Origin: Alisma plantago-aquatica
Lineage: Eukaryota > Streptophyta > Magnoliopsida > Alismatales > Alismataceae
DNA: 64,000 nt
Direction: 5' to 3'
NCBI GenBank assembly: GCA_963693085.1
Contig: OY856413.1
Coordinates: forward strand, 542,018,379-542,082,378
Under the pieces are notes generated by a model. It was given only the letters and a program-made list of their open reading frames with translations, searched no databases and was not told the DNA's origin. Below are positions 1 through 12,891 of this stretch, piece after piece. The number at the start of each line of letters is the position of its first letter. Position 1 is the stretch's first letter. The position numbers and the translations under genes are program-made.

Positions 1-3000
1 ACTTTCCCCTCCGCTAATGTAGAACCATAATCTTGCTTGTGTGTTGTTGGTTTTATCTCTAAAATGTGATCTTTACATGCTAGAAGATATTATCATGATT
101 TAGGGTTTGAGCCGTGATGATAATCCCATGATATTTGTGTTTAATCCTAAACCTTAATTTCCTTGTACCCTATTTTGAGATGAATGTGAGATGGATGGTT
201 TTCTATTGACCTTGATCTATTATTTCCATCAACATGCATATGGTCCAAATACATTAGTGTAACATGGGGTTTCGGTGTTGTTTTGCATGTGTTGAACATG
301 AATTTATCTCTCTTACATAAGGTAATTTCATGGTAATTTCCGTAGTCGATATTTAGAGTTTTAGTGACCTCCTTAGTATGGAGTTTGTCCACCTTAATGG
401 TGATAAGTTTTCCTTGATGATAATCTTCTATTTTGATCTCGAGAGTTGATGCTGATGTGCTAGATGAGGCTAACATGATCTAAGGTTTAAGACTTTGTAG
501 TATTCTCATGTACATTGCTCTCTTTCTTAAACCCTATGTTTCTTGTACCCGACTTGTTATGTGATGGCTGAGGTGATTTTGACACATGCATCATCATCCT
601 TGTTTGTATCATCATGGTATGGTTTGGCTCTCTTGTTTTCTTGAGGTTTTGAGTTGGTCTTTCTTGAGGTTGAAGCTTGGCCTTCTTTTCCCTTGTTTGT
701 TTTCTTGATGGAATATGTTGGAGATCAAATCTCAAGGTTTTGATGTTCTTTTTGCATGGAGTTTTCCATCTTGTTGATGATGATTTTTCTTGATATAATC
801 TTCTATTTTAGCCACGGTATACTTCTATTTTGTTTATGGTTCATCCCTGATTTGAAGATGGTTATTGCTTTTGTGGTAGCATGACCTTAGTGGTTAATAC
901 CCCTTTGATTTTTTCTTAGTCGACACACTTTGTTTGTGGGATTATGGTTGTTATGTTTTTCTTTGTTCTGGTCAAAAAACATGACCTTGTGTCATGACCA
1001 CAACACTATCCCTAATAGGTTGAGGGGTCATAACACTTTAGGGTCAAGACATGTGATTTTGTGTCACAGTCGAAACCTAACCCTAGGGTGGTCGAGACAC
1101 TTGTTTTATGGATGGTCGAGACATGTTCTTTGGTCATGGTTCATACACTGGTTTTTTTCATGGTTGAGACATATTGTTGTCGAGACCCATGTTTTTTCAT
1201 GGTTGAGACACTTGTTTGTGGGTGATCGAGACACCATGTGTTGACGGTTGGTTGTGACACATGTGGTGTTGTAGTCGTAACACCATGCCTTGAGGCTTTT
1301 GGTTGACACAAACACATCTATGGTGATGATCGCTACACTCGGTTGACATGTTGGTCACTACACATGTATAATATAGTGAGATGGTCGATCATGTACATGC
1401 AAATGTTGGTTGATACCTAATGCTATTTAGATACTTGATTAATCAAGTTAATGATGATGTTTTAATCCTAATGTTCTCTAAGAAAGTGGGTGTTGACATA
1501 ACTAGGGTTTAGTGCTTCAATAATTCTATGAAACCTAATCAACTATGTGTTTGAAACCCTAATCCAAATCTTAGGGTATCTTATACTTGTTGAGCTTGCA
1601 TGGATGAATAGCATGTGATAACATTTTCTCTCTCCTACTTGTGTGATTCTAACCTTGTAGGTAAAATAAATGTCATAGCTTGTGAATGCTATGGTGATGG
1701 TTATGAGCCCTATGAGGCATGTTGAGATAGTGATGAGACACAAGGATATATGATGTTATGGGTCTTATGTCCGGGAAGAAGCTTTATGCCTAATGTGAGG
1801 AGTTATCCTCCAATGATGTGATTGCATGATTGACATCCCATAGTGATGTGACATTGATGTAGCCTTGTGATTGGTAGTACTACAAGTATCATGTGGTGAT
1901 GTGACAAGTTCACACCTTATAAGTTTTAAATCTTCTGAAGTTGTGTTATGCCCTTATCTTTGTAGAGTTTGTTTAGGGTTTGTACATTATAACTTTATTG
2001 ATGTTAAAAGATGCCCAATTGGACTAGCGAATCAAGTAAAACCCTAATCATGTAGTTTCCCTATGCCATAGATCCATTTTGATGTTAGTTTTATTGTTGG
2101 ATGGTGAAACGAGTCATTCCTACGGGAATACCGGAGTGCATATTTGTGAATATGTGGGGGTGCAAGTTGAATATCTCCTTGCATCCACAAAGTCAGGTTG
2201 TATGAGGTGGCCATGTGTTAGCTGTTCTCCTTGTAATATGTGATAGGAAGCAGTCTAAGTACAAGTGATGTCTTTTTTTTAGAACAACGATGTGTGAGCC
2301 TGTTCTTCTAGTGTCGTGACCCATACCAAGGCGGGCTAGGTGTTTTTATATGTATGGTCATGCCTAATTCAATCCTTCATCTTGATTATATGTCATTGTT
2401 TGTAGTTGACTGATACATCTTTGCGGTGTTTCTCTTGTACTGACCAAGAGGTGTTGGGGAGGCCATGAATTTCAACTCTTCCATTGACCTTATATAGTAC
2501 CAGTTTCAAATTCATAGTGGTTGATTAGATTTGAGTGGTACAACTCAAATTATCTAGGAAAAATAAAAGACGTAATATAGTCATGTAGTGCTTTTTCTTA
2601 GGGTCAAAATACAAATAACATTGGATGACCCCTTTGCCTTATCTTTTTACTAAATTCTTGTATTATCATGCAATAAGAGAAATCAACTGGTATAGATGTT
2701 CTTCTTATTCCTTCTTAGAAAATTATTTGTTTGACTACTCAATGGTAACTTCTTAGTTTTTTTAACCTGCACTATCTATTTAATATATATCATTTAGTTG
2801 AATCTACTCAACTTGATAATAATGCACTTATATACTTTAATCTACCTATGCTTATAATAGACGTTGGTGGAGAGTTATATCTCTTGCTGGGATGTTTGGT
2901 CTCACTCCTTGGGTTTCCACATCTTTTAGGTAGACATGTATGCCAAGATAGAGATCTTGCGGTTGAAGCTGACAGTAAGAGTTGATGTAGCTATTGGAAC

Positions 3001-3363
3001 ATGCATATGAAGCTAGTGTCTAGTAATAGAGTCCTATATGTCGTCCCTATACTCTCATATCCTTGAGGGTTTTTTATATACATTGTACATTGGTTTGAGT
3101 TTTTGGCACTATACCATGGTGGTACATATATGATTTGTATAAGTGAAGATGTTACCATATGTAACAGGTTGTGTCTAGTCAGACAGTGAACAGTGATATG
3201 TAACATCTTTTAGCGTGAATGAAATATAAGTGACATATGATGCATTAAGCTTGAGGCGCCTTTATGTGATCGATTTTAATTTACCCTATTTTGTGGTAAT
3301 GTGGTTATAAGTGATAATTTTGTGTTTTTTTTGAGTAATCTCTCTTTGAGTGAAAATGTCACA
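1..3363 (+). mobile_element. GypL-B 5' LTR, 3' part of a giant gypsy LTR (starts before the window)
   Basis: The stretch aligns by eye, in the same order and orientation, with the 5' LTR at 6529-11050. Shared landmarks are the block around 2040-2170 (matches 9700-9820), the block around 2860-3110 (matches 10440-10660) and the end TGTCACA at 3363, followed by a decayed primer-binding region. The LTR at 16703-21571 shares the same end. If it is as long as the 4.5 kb copy it began roughly 1.2 kb before base 1. Between about 930 and 1340 it carries a loose array of TCGAGACA-like motifs. Small open frames here are unlike any family I know and are probably chance. Confidence 0.7.
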
Positions 3364-4300
3364 TTTGTTCCTATAGGATCTCTAGTTTCACTGAATCTAC
3401 AGACATACTAGGACTTAGGACTAGGATGATGTCTATGTTGAGAACATGACATAAAACATGGTGCATACTGTCTAATCTCAGTACTAGAGTGCCACGCTAG
3501 GTATTCAATTATTGAACAAAAGGTAAGTATGGAACTCTTAGATTATTATATTTTTTATTACTCTAATCAAGTAGTCATTTTGAAACAATCTAAAGAGCAT
3601 AACAAATCAGGAATCATGATTCTAGTACTTTTATATTACCCTAAAGAAGAATAGAACTACATCATAACTTACTGGAACTTGAACGTATGATAATTATAAG
3701 AGAAAGATATGACACTGTAAAACCTAAACATGAACAAAAATAAGCTATGAGAAGTCCTTGATGTTGTAATTTGAAGGAGGTTGTAAAGAAAGAGTTGGAT
3801 AAATTTGTATTAATGAAGTAAGTCAAGGTGTAAAACACGCATAAGATGTGGAGAATTCTTGAGATAAGTATGATATGAGGAGACAATTGAGAACAATGAT
3901 AAATGAATAGAGCAGAATGTGTGCTAACCTCAAACCAACCTATGTGAGTAAGGAAGTTCCAAAATTAAAACCTTCATTTCATATGAAAGAATTAAAAGAG
4001 TTGAGCCCTATTTAATGAAGAAAATATGAAATATGATGGTCTATCTCTTGATGAGGGGTTGGAAAACATGATGAAAAAAGAGAATATACATGAGAATGTT
4101 GAATGAATAACCATAAAGAATTCATGAGATACTTTAATCTTGAAAATTCCTATGTTGATAGCAAGAAAACCAAGATGAAAAATGTAAAATGACACATAAG
4201 AAGTTGTAAATCTATAAGATAACAAAAGAGAGTCGGTAACCCCTTCCCCTTGTTAGCAACCCCTGGGTAGTGTTGTGGTGTCATGGGAAGTGTGTTCCTT
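3364..4300 (+). other. Leader/gag region of GypL-B, decayed; no recognisable protein
   Basis: This lies between the LTR end and the first recognisable protease remnant, where primer site and gag are expected. The first 60 bases still resemble the leader at 11051-11110. The rest is AT-rich with no gag motif or CCHC knuckle that I can see. It may be a replacement or insertion. Confidence 0.4.
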
Positions 4301-4319
4301 TATGTTCCTTCCTTCTTAG

Positions 4320-6278
4320 AATGCATAATTAGAGTGAATAAAATACCACTTGATATGAACAGTATCGATGTGATCCTCGAACGAATACTTAAAATAGAAT
4401 CGAGTGGTCTTGGACTATGGGTCCAAGGTGACTACATTTATGGATGATGATGTTTTGTGGATCTTCCAAGATGATAGGAAGATTCACATGATGTGTCTGA
4501 TATCAGATATGACAGCTGAGGAGCTGATGAGATAGGGATGTGATGTCTTTTGGCATATATGAAAGATACCAAAGCAAGGAGTCCTAGTATTCAGGAAGTG
4601 CCAGTTTTAAGGACGTTCAAGGATGTGTTCCCTGATAAGTTCCAGGTGTTCCTCCTCCTACAGAGTTTGACTTCATGAGATCAATTTGGTCACCAGTACC
4701 CAATTTATAACAAAGACACTATATAGGATGACACCAACTAGGTTGAAAGAGTTAAAGAGACAGTTGCAAGATCTACTTGGGAAAGAGTTTTATCAGACCG
4801 AGCGCATCTGCTTGGTATGCTCCCATTTTGTTTGTGAAGAAGAAAGATGGATCAATGAGATTGTGCTTTGATTATTAACAGTGGGACACGGTAACAATTA
4901 AAGAATGATGTCCTTTGTGGTGTGTAGACGATATGTCTGACCTGTAGTGAGGTGCCACAACCTTCTCCAATACAAATTTGGAGGCAACGTAGCGTCATTT
5001 GGGGACCTAGGTAGATGACATCTTGATCTATTCCAAAGGTAGTTTTCTATGGTTATGTGGTATCTACTTGTGAAGTATATGTAAGATCAGAAGAAAGTGG
5101 AGCAAATGTTAGGGTGGGAATAACCTAAGACATCTACAGGAGATAATTGAGGACGTCAGCACACTGGTGTTACCCCTAACAAAGTTGACAAGTAATGGTG
5201 TGTTTCTTATCTGGATGACATATGTCAGTGTTCTTTCTAGCTTTCAAAGGAGAAGTTGACCACTACATTAGTGTTAGTGCTGCCAGAATAGGGGAAAAGA
5301 TGCATAGTTTTCTGTGACATCAAGGAACTATTCGGGTTATGTGTTGATACAAGATAAAGAATGTAATTTCCTTTGCTTCATGATAGATTAAGAGGTACAA
5401 GGAGAACTACCTGATACATGATCTAGTGTTGGAAACAATGGTCCATGATTTGAAGATTTGGGGATACTACCTTTATGGAAAGAGGTGTCATATGTATGCC
5501 AACTATAAGAACCTACATTACATTTTCTCATAGTAGGAGCTGAATATTAGTCAACAATGCTGGATCGAGTTAATCAAGGAATATGACTACACAATAGATT
5601 GCTATCGAAGGAAGGTGAACGTGGTTGTAGACACTTTATGTGAGAAGTCTTCTTCGTCATCATCTCTGGATAAGGTACAATTGTATTCCTTAGTGTGCCA
5701 TAAGAGAGACATGTTGGTCTCGTTACATCAGATGCATGAATAGTTGGAGGTGTCCTTGTTATCAAGATTGTTGACATGGTCACCAGTAAAAATAGACATC
5801 GAGTCAGTAGATCAGAGTAGCGTAGTGGGAGAGTGGAGGCTTCCATGAGTCAGAAGATGGGACAAGTATATTACAATAACATGATAGTTGTTCCAGAGGT
5901 GATAACCTAAAGATGTTGGTTCTGGAAAAGGCTCACTCTTCTATAGCACCAAGAGTTACCAGAAATCAAAGAACCTATAGTAGTGGCCAGATTTGAAACA
6001 TGATGTATCTGGGGTTGTAGATTAGTGCGCAGTGCGTCAATAGGTCAAGATGGGGTATCAAACACTTGCATGAACCTTACAACTGATACATGTTTCAATT
6101 GACAGATAGATAGTCTAAGATAATGATACAGACCTTGGGGATCTATTTAAGAGATTGTGTGTTACAACTTTGGGCAGTGCATATGTTCACATTAGTTTGA
6201 TAGAAGTTCTCCTGCAATGACATCTATCATGGAGCATTGGTATAACACCATATTAGCCTTTGTATCAATCCATTTTCC
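4320..6278 (+). pseudogene. GypL-B pol remnant: protease end, RT, RNase H, integrase
   Basis: The translation follows a Ty3/gypsy polyprotein in order, with many stops and frameshifts. 4325-4450 matches the end of the protease as seen at 12660-12790. 4570-4870 matches the RT start, with [19 protein letters not shown], a degraded form of the ITxP/YRMAPxE block. The RT core, including the catalytic aspartates, is missing. 5290-5660 resembles RNase H (FCDxxKE start, then a frame matching IWxYYLYGKRCH and the CHPGKANVVADALS-type end). 5890-6278 resembles the integrase zinc finger and core up to the conserved YHxSIGMAPYEALY block, where it is cut by LTR-A sequence. It encodes nothing functional. 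Confidence 0.7.
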
Positions 6279-6528
6279 TTGAACTAGAGTAGATTGTATG
6301 AGATGCACATGAGCTCACATATCACATAATGAGTCACATGACTATGGCCATACATTTCTCAGTCTCACTTATCAAGTGGCATGGATATAATCTTCTATAG
6401 GAGGGACAAATACCATCTACATCACTCACACTCAGTCCCCATGTGTCAAAATTCACCCGAGCATCACATTTATGGAAACCCTTATTTAGGGTCACATTCA
6501 ATGATGTCAAAATACATCAAAAGACATG
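6272..6528 (-). mobile_element. LTR-A copy (i), left piece, split by GypL-A
   Basis: The sequence matches 22620-22875 in the same orientation, which is the 3' LTR of copia F read backwards, and the reverse complement of about 54290-54550. It stops at 6528 and resumes at 14503, so the two pieces form one LTR interrupted by GypL-A. The left end is truncated: about 100 bases present at 22526-22620 are missing here. Confidence 0.75.
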
Positions 6529-9500
6529 TGATGTGTAAGGACCCTGACCTTCGTTTTGGGCTTACCCTATTTGTTTTACCTAAACCTGTTGCTTGGTTGC
6601 TTGCTAATCACCTTTAGTGGTGATTAGGGTTTGCTTGTGCTTAGTTAAGAGCTGGAGGTGCTACTTACAAAATAACATGAGATAGGGTTGAAGAGTAAGT
6701 TTCTCACCTTGAGAGATGTCTCTCCCTCTCTTTGTTTCCTCTAGGGTTGAGAGGAAGGGTTGGGCTTGTTGCTTGAGTTTCTTTGGGCTGGGATGAGCCT
6801 TGTTGGGCCATGTTATGCCTTGCTTGAACCTTGCTTAACCTTGTTGAACCTTGTATCGGCCATAGGTGTGCCGACCATGCTTGTATCGGCCATGAGTGTG
6901 TTGCCCAAGGAGGTGTATCGGGCATGGAGATGGGGTGTATCATCCATGGACCCCTTTGACCCTTTGACCTCGTTTGTGTCACCACTAGTGGACACTTGGA
7001 GCTTGATGCTTGCATGTGGTAATGGCCTTGGACATTTGTTTAAGACATGATAGAGAGGTGGCATTGCCCATGGACAAGTGTCCCTAGGTGGGTGATACCT
7101 TGCCTTGTCTTACCTTGGTTTCTCCTCCACCCTCTCCTATATATGTATCTTCTTTCTATTGCTAAGGATCTCTTTAGTTCCTTGGTTTCTCTCTTCCTTG
7201 GTGCATGATACACCTACCCCTTTTGAGCAAGTGGTGGCTGATCCTCTTGAAGGAGTTCTTCTTCTTCTTACCTTAGCTTGGTGGCCGAACCCTAGGTGGG
7301 TCTTGTTCTTTGGTAAGCATCTTCTCTCTCTCCTTAGCATCTTCTTCTCCATCTTGCCTACTCTTAGGCCATGGTGGTTATGCTTCTTGTTCCTTTTCTT
7401 GAGGTGGTCGAAGTAGTGTGCTTGGAGCTAGGAGCTTGAAGCTTGGAGCTTTAGAGCTTGAGGAGTTTGCTTAAGGCGGGTTACATAACTCCTAACCCTA
7501 ACCATATTACCTTCTTCTACATTCTTGTATGTTTTCTTATGATCATAATCGGCCATGTATGTTGCTAGATATGGTTCTTGCTTAGTTGCACCTTTAATCT
7601 TGTGGTTGTAGTGATCTTGTTGTTATGGTTGAGGTTTTGTACCTTTGTACCCTAGTTGTCCGAACCATGGTTTAGGTTTTCCTTGTTGAGCAACACTCCT
7701 TTCTCTCTTTGGTCTAGAGAAGTGAGTTTGAGCTCTAGTAATGTGGGAAATACCCCGCTCTCATTTAAGTTGAGAGGTGAGCTTATATTCTAGTTGCTTG
7801 GGCAATACCCTCCTCTCACCATGGATTTGAGAGGTGAGCTTTTGATGACCTATGTTGAGGTTGGATCCTTGTGGTTGCCAAATTTGTGAAAGAGGTTGTG
7901 CAACACCCCTCTCTCTTAGTTGTTGAGAGGTGAGCCGACCTTCTTGATCAATTAGGGTTTGGTGCCCTTGTGCTTGAGGTTGAAGATGACCTTGTTGGGT
8001 TGTGTCTTGCACGATATAGCTTTGGGGATAGTGTTGCCCGATAACCTTCTTGTCTTGGGTTGTACCTTTGGCCGATACCTATGTGTTGTTGGGTACCCTA
8101 CGCGATACACCTTGTTGAGATAGCTTTACCTTGGTGCCCGATATCCCTTTTCCACCCTAAAGTTAGGGTTTCGGTGACATGGTTGCTAAAACCCTAGATG
8201 GGCATCTTGGTCGATATGAAGCCTTAACCCTAGCTTGGCTGTTAGTGTTTCTCTAGGCGACATGAGTTGTTTGCCCTTCATGGACAATATGTCCTTGAGG
8301 TGTAATCTTTGGTAGATAAGCTTGGTTGGGTGATCCTTGTATCCCTGGCCGTTATGCCTAGTTGAAGCTCAGTTGGTGCCCATCATGGTCCCTTGGACGA
8401 TACCTTTGGTGGAGTTTTTGGGTGGGCAATACACCCTTGATAAGATGTTGCCCGATATCCTCGTTAGGGTTAAGTCTTGGACAACACACCTTGTAGAGAG
8501 GGTGCTTGGTGCACTCCCTTGTCTTGAGGTGATCTTGGTCGTTATGTGATGTTAGTTTGATGCCCGACACAAGCTTTAGATGACACCACCTTAGTGAGCA
8601 TGGACGATATGGATACATGCCCGACATGCCAACTCTAGGATGCTGACCGTTATGATGCTGGCCATGCAAGACACCTTCCTTGGGTGTCATGGTTACCCTG
8701 GCCGATTGGGTTAATCCTTGGATGATGCTAGAAGGTTGCATGATAGGGGCGCCTTGGGCAACACCCCTTTGGCCGATATGGCTCATGTGTGAGGTTAGCC
8801 TGATAGTGGAACATAACCCTAACCCTAGCTTGGTGCACATTAGACCCTTGGCCGATAGCCATGGTAGTGCGGCACGGCTGCCCGACACGATGGGAGTTAG
8901 TGGAACCTTGATGCATGTTAAAGCAGGTGCAGTGTTTGGTTGCTTTAGGGTTTGGAACCCTAGACGGTACACCCTTTGGTGAGGGTATGATGCTGCTTGC
9001 CTACCTGTAGTGAGGGTTGCAGTAGTTTTGGTGATGGTTCTGATAAACCCGTATGTATATAGTTGTTGGTTCTCTTTTAATAATTGACATGATGTAATCA
9101 CCTTGCATTCTGCAAACATGATGATGAGATGTAATGACAGGTTGTGAACCAGGAAGCTTAGAATCTTATAATGTTGCTTCACATGTTGATATAACACATG
9201 CATATGGTCACAATTATAAGGCATAATATATGCCCATGTTTGATAATAATACTATGAATGATAAAGCTTGTGTAATACTTGATAGCATGATCATTCTCTT
9301 AATCCATGATGATTTCAATAATCTCTGCGAATGTGTATACTAACCATGCAGGTATTTCATGTGGATTCATATCCTGGTAAGAGCTATGAGATTATGTACA
9401 TTGACTAGGACAACGTGATGATAATCCTTGTTAATAAAGTAACAAGTTGATAGGTCTGAGGACCTGATATAAGGATGAGTGCCTAGTTGAGGTGTGATCC

Positions 9501-10815
9501 TCTGATGATAAGATAAGGTATGTGTTCCCAGGATGCTGATGCATGATTGTGATGCCTTGAGAGGCAATGGTTGATATCATGAGGGATTGAGGTCCCAAGA
9601 CAGTATGCTGATGGCAATAATGATGTAATTCTATAAGGCTATGTTTATACCTTGTTTTGCCCCAACAGTTGGCTTAAAATATACTAATCAATGATAGATA
9701 AACATATTATGTAGTTTTCCCTAGCCATAGATCCATTACCGTCAGTATTTGGTGATGGTGAAATAGGTTTATCATGCGGGATTACCTAGAGCGCATATTG
9801 TTGAATATGCGAGGTTTCGCCTAGCCTAAAATAGGAGGGTTGAGTGCAACTGTGGTTGCAGACTCGGGATGTATGGAGCATGGTGAACAAGCCCATGGAT
9901 CAAGATATGTGATGATGAACATGATGCGTTAATGGCTCGGATGTATATACTAGCACCTATGATGAGGTGAGCTAGAGATGGGTAGCTTGTGGAGCTAACC
10001 CAGAGGCTGAGGCCTATAAGCATAAGACTGCAGTCTTGATTGATGATTCGTGTACTGACCACGAGAAGGTGAGGTCATGTAGTCCGGATCTCCTTAGACC
10101 TTGTATGGCACCGGATTGGGCTTCGTAGCTAATGGTTGGACTTGAGCAGGGAAGGCTCACTTCCTTAGGGCATAATAAAATGTAATCTAGCCGACTAGTA
10201 TATCTTGCTTAGAGAAAAACACGGAACATTAATTGAGGCCTTACTTGCATAGCTGATCTAGTTACACCTTCCAGATACGTGTACGATCCTTATATATTGT
10301 GATAAGATCTTATAAAACTTATCTTGTCAATCATGTTCCATAAAGAAATACATGGTAATAATAGCCTTGCTCAGTATGCTGCTCTTGTTATACACTTATT
10401 CAGTTATTTGTTGCTATCTGCTTTAACCTATGAGGTTTTATAGTTGTGGCAGAGAGTTATGTTTCTCGCTGGGACTGTGTGTCTTACCCCTCTGGTTTAC
10501 ACCCTTTTTAGGTGATCACTCTAGACGTGGTGGTGGTCGTGAGGTTGCGGCCGACCAGCAAGAAGACCAGTAGAAGGCAAGAGATGGACATGCTACTGTT
10601 TTGGTGGTTTTGCAGTAGAGTCCTAGAGTCATCCATGTACCCTCAGGTCCTTGGAGGTGTTTAATGATGTTTATCTGCTGTAGCTTTTGTATATCCTACT
10701 GTTGGCTGTACGTGGCCTGTTATGTATGTATATATAGGTGATGAACTAACATGCGCTATTGTGACAGTGGGTGGCTTTAAGATGTGAACATATCTGGTAG
10801 GGGATATTGCATATA

Positions 10816-10906
<91 letters not shown>

Positions 10907-11050
10907 CCTAATCTTCTTACAGGGTCTGGTTGCAAATGTTCTGTATGTATGTTCTGCAATCAGTTTTAATTAACCCGTTTTTTTGGTAATATATGGTTCT
11001 TCACGTTTTCGCGTGTCATCTCGTTGTCTATGTGATGGCGGGGTGTCACA
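6529..11050 (+). repeat. 5' LTR of GypL-A (4.5 kb)
   Basis: Its last 727 bases (10324-11050) recur at 13841-14502, which fixes it as an LTR. The left end is set where LTR-A homology breaks off. A possible TATA box lies near 7138-7146 (CTATATATG), after a pyrimidine-rich block. From about 6855 to 8890 there is a loose array of CCGATA-like motifs every 20-45 bases. A long open frame on the minus strand at 8358-9224 (288 codons) falls inside this motif array, resembles no family I know, and is probably a by-product of the repeats. Confidence 0.75.
10818..10905. repeat. (TA)n microsatellite, about 44 units, in the 5' LTR
   Basis: This is an uninterrupted alternating TA run. The equivalent place in the 3' LTR (14343-14357) has only a handful of TA units, so the tract expanded or contracted after insertion. 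Confidence 0.95.
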
Positions 11051-11057
11051 GTTGGTT

Positions 11058-11071
11058 TGGTATCAGGGCTC
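11058..11071 (+). other. Primer-binding site of GypL-A
   Basis: TGGTATCAGGGCTC lies seven bases after the LTR end. It differs by one base from TGGTATCAGAGC, the common plant LTR-retrotransposon site complementary to initiator tRNA-Met. Confidence 0.85.
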
Positions 11072-11182
11072 TAGGTTCGTTGAGTCTACAGGGATCTAGG
11101 ACTAGGTTTGCGTATGTTCTTGTGATTTTTCCAGATTTTCTTACAATAACCTTTTGCCCTCAGCAGAAGATAAAGTTTAAAT

Positions 11183-12363
11183 ATGTCTGGAAACCATGAA
11201 GAACATGCTACCGAGAGCAATGATGTTGCGTCAGTTGATGGAGCAGAAGGGCAGGCACATGGAGATCGGCTGCCTGAGGTCCCCCAACTTGACCCAGCCA
11301 TTCTCGAGAACCCTGTCTACCAACAGCTTATGGGGAAGATGATGGCTACGATGAATCACATGGCGGAAAGGTTGCCAGTGCCTTAGCCAAGAGCACAGGC
11401 TCCCCATGGTGAAGCATCGGGCATTGGGAAGACCTTTGAGCAGCTTCGCCGAGTCAGAGCTTCGGATTATGCTGGGACGACTGATCTAGTAGATGTAGAT
11501 CTGTGGCTGATAGGTCTTGAGAAGGCCTTTCGGATCCTCGACATCCCCGAAGTAGAAAAAGTCAAGCACGCTGTCTACCTTTTGAAGGGCAGTGCTGGCC
11601 ACTAGTGGGCCATCGAGGAGGAGAAGCGACCCGATGAGGAGATCGTTTGGGAGATCTTCCGGCAAGAGTTTGTCAAAAGATACTTTCCGAAGACGTATTT
11701 GGACAAGAAGATCAACCAGTTCGAGCGTCTATGCCAAGGATCTATGAGCATCACCGAGTATGAAGCCAAGTTCATGGACTTGCTGAGGGTTTTCCCTCAC
11801 ATGGCAGCGACAGATGATGAGCGGATCAAGCAGTTTGAGAAAGGTTTCAAAGCTGAACTGTCGACACCTGATGCTGCTTTAGAGAATCGAGAGCAGTTTG
11901 CCACATTTGTGGAGTCCGTCTGTAGGATTGAACGGCCTGTTAGGGAGAAAAGGGAGTCCATGACCAGGAAAAGGCCCGCTTAGTTCCAGGGACAAAGATT
12001 TTGTGGCTTCAAGAAGTCAAAGTTTTCAGCACCTTCCATGATGAGAGACTCTAGTACACCGTCATAATGGTCCTCGAGTAGGGGAAGAGGTTATGTTTCT
12101 TCTTTGTCGAAGGTGCATAGTATAACTTCTGTGGTAGTAACAAAGCCATCTAGACCGCAGGAAGAAGCAAGTTGTGTTATCACTGTGGACAGACAGGGCA
12201 TTTAAAGTCAAATTGCCCAAGAAGAGATGTTGAGGTAACACAACAGTTGAGACATAATCAACAAGGACCAGACAGACAACATCCCAGTGCTAGTAGAGGG
12301 CGAAGATGCGGTCAAGAATCACAAGCGGGATCGTCTGCTCAAGGAAGCAAAGGACGAGGATAA
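11183..12363 (+). pseudogene. GypL-A gag (capsid and CCHC zinc knuckle), broken
   Basis: Reading begins with MSGNHEEHATES at 11183, about 110 bases after the primer site. The retrotransposon gag domain runs from about 11450 to 11950. It includes DVDLWLIGLEKAFRILDIPE, a frame interrupted by a TAG where the family has a tryptophan (about 11602), and IFRQEFVKRYFPKTYLDKK followed by LCQGSMSITEYEAKFMDL. One CCHC knuckle, CYHCGQTGHLKSNC, is at 12175-12216. Stops near 11384, 11602 and 11981 and at least one frameshift break it. In an active element this protein would form the cytoplasmic particle that packages the RNA. Confidence 0.85.
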
Positions 12364-12387
12364 CAAGCAACGACTCGATTCTATGCT

Positions 12388-12864
12388 ATGAGTCATCCAG
12401 AGGCAATAGTCAACCCGCGAGTGGTGACAGGTCAGATGGAGTTATTTCATTCTGATTTGTCTTCTTCTTGCTTTATATCTATTTTGGTTGACCCGGGTGC
12501 TATACACTCTTTTATCACACATAGTCTGCTTGATAGTTGTCCTTTCCCTGATAGTTGCAAGAAAGATAGCATGTTGTTAGAAACCCCTCTTGACAGTTCG
12601 TCGATGCTTCGAGAAGTGTGTCCATCCTGTGTTCTATCTTTTTCGGGACACCATATACAAGTGGATCTTATACCACTTGATATGCATGGATTCGATGTGA
12701 TCCTTGGGATGGATACCTTAGAGAAGTATAGGGTCGTGTTGGACTGTGGTTCCAAGCAGGCAGTGTTTGATGATGGTAGAGAGAAGTGGATCTGCCAAGG
12801 GGATATGAAGATTCTTCTGACATGTCTAGTATCAGTAATGGTGGCAGAAAAGTTGTTGCGGTAG
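12388..12864 (+). pseudogene. GypL-A aspartic protease region
   Basis: The 158-codon open frame matches a gypsy retropepsin: FISILVDPGAIHSFI, then FDVILGMDTLEKYRVVLDC. The family active site is D-S/T-G. Here the middle residue is proline (DPG), so catalysis is probably lost even though the frame is open. It lies between the zinc knuckle and the RT, in the usual gag-protease-RT order. Confidence 0.85.
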
Positions 12865-12891
12865 GGTTGTAAGGCTTTCTTAGCTCATGTT

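Noticed and set aside
930..1315. Overlapping frames of 104 and 69 codons on opposite strands, rich in Trp/His/Arg or Asn/His/Cys
   Set aside because: They are translations of the TCGAGACA motif array on each strand, not genes.
8358..9224. 288-codon open frame on the minus strand
   Set aside because: It lies inside the GypL-A LTR motif array, has no domain or composition of a real protein, and follows from a stop-poor repeated motif.
10777..10959. 60-codon frame of alternating Tyr-Ile
   Set aside because: It is the (TA)n microsatellite translated.
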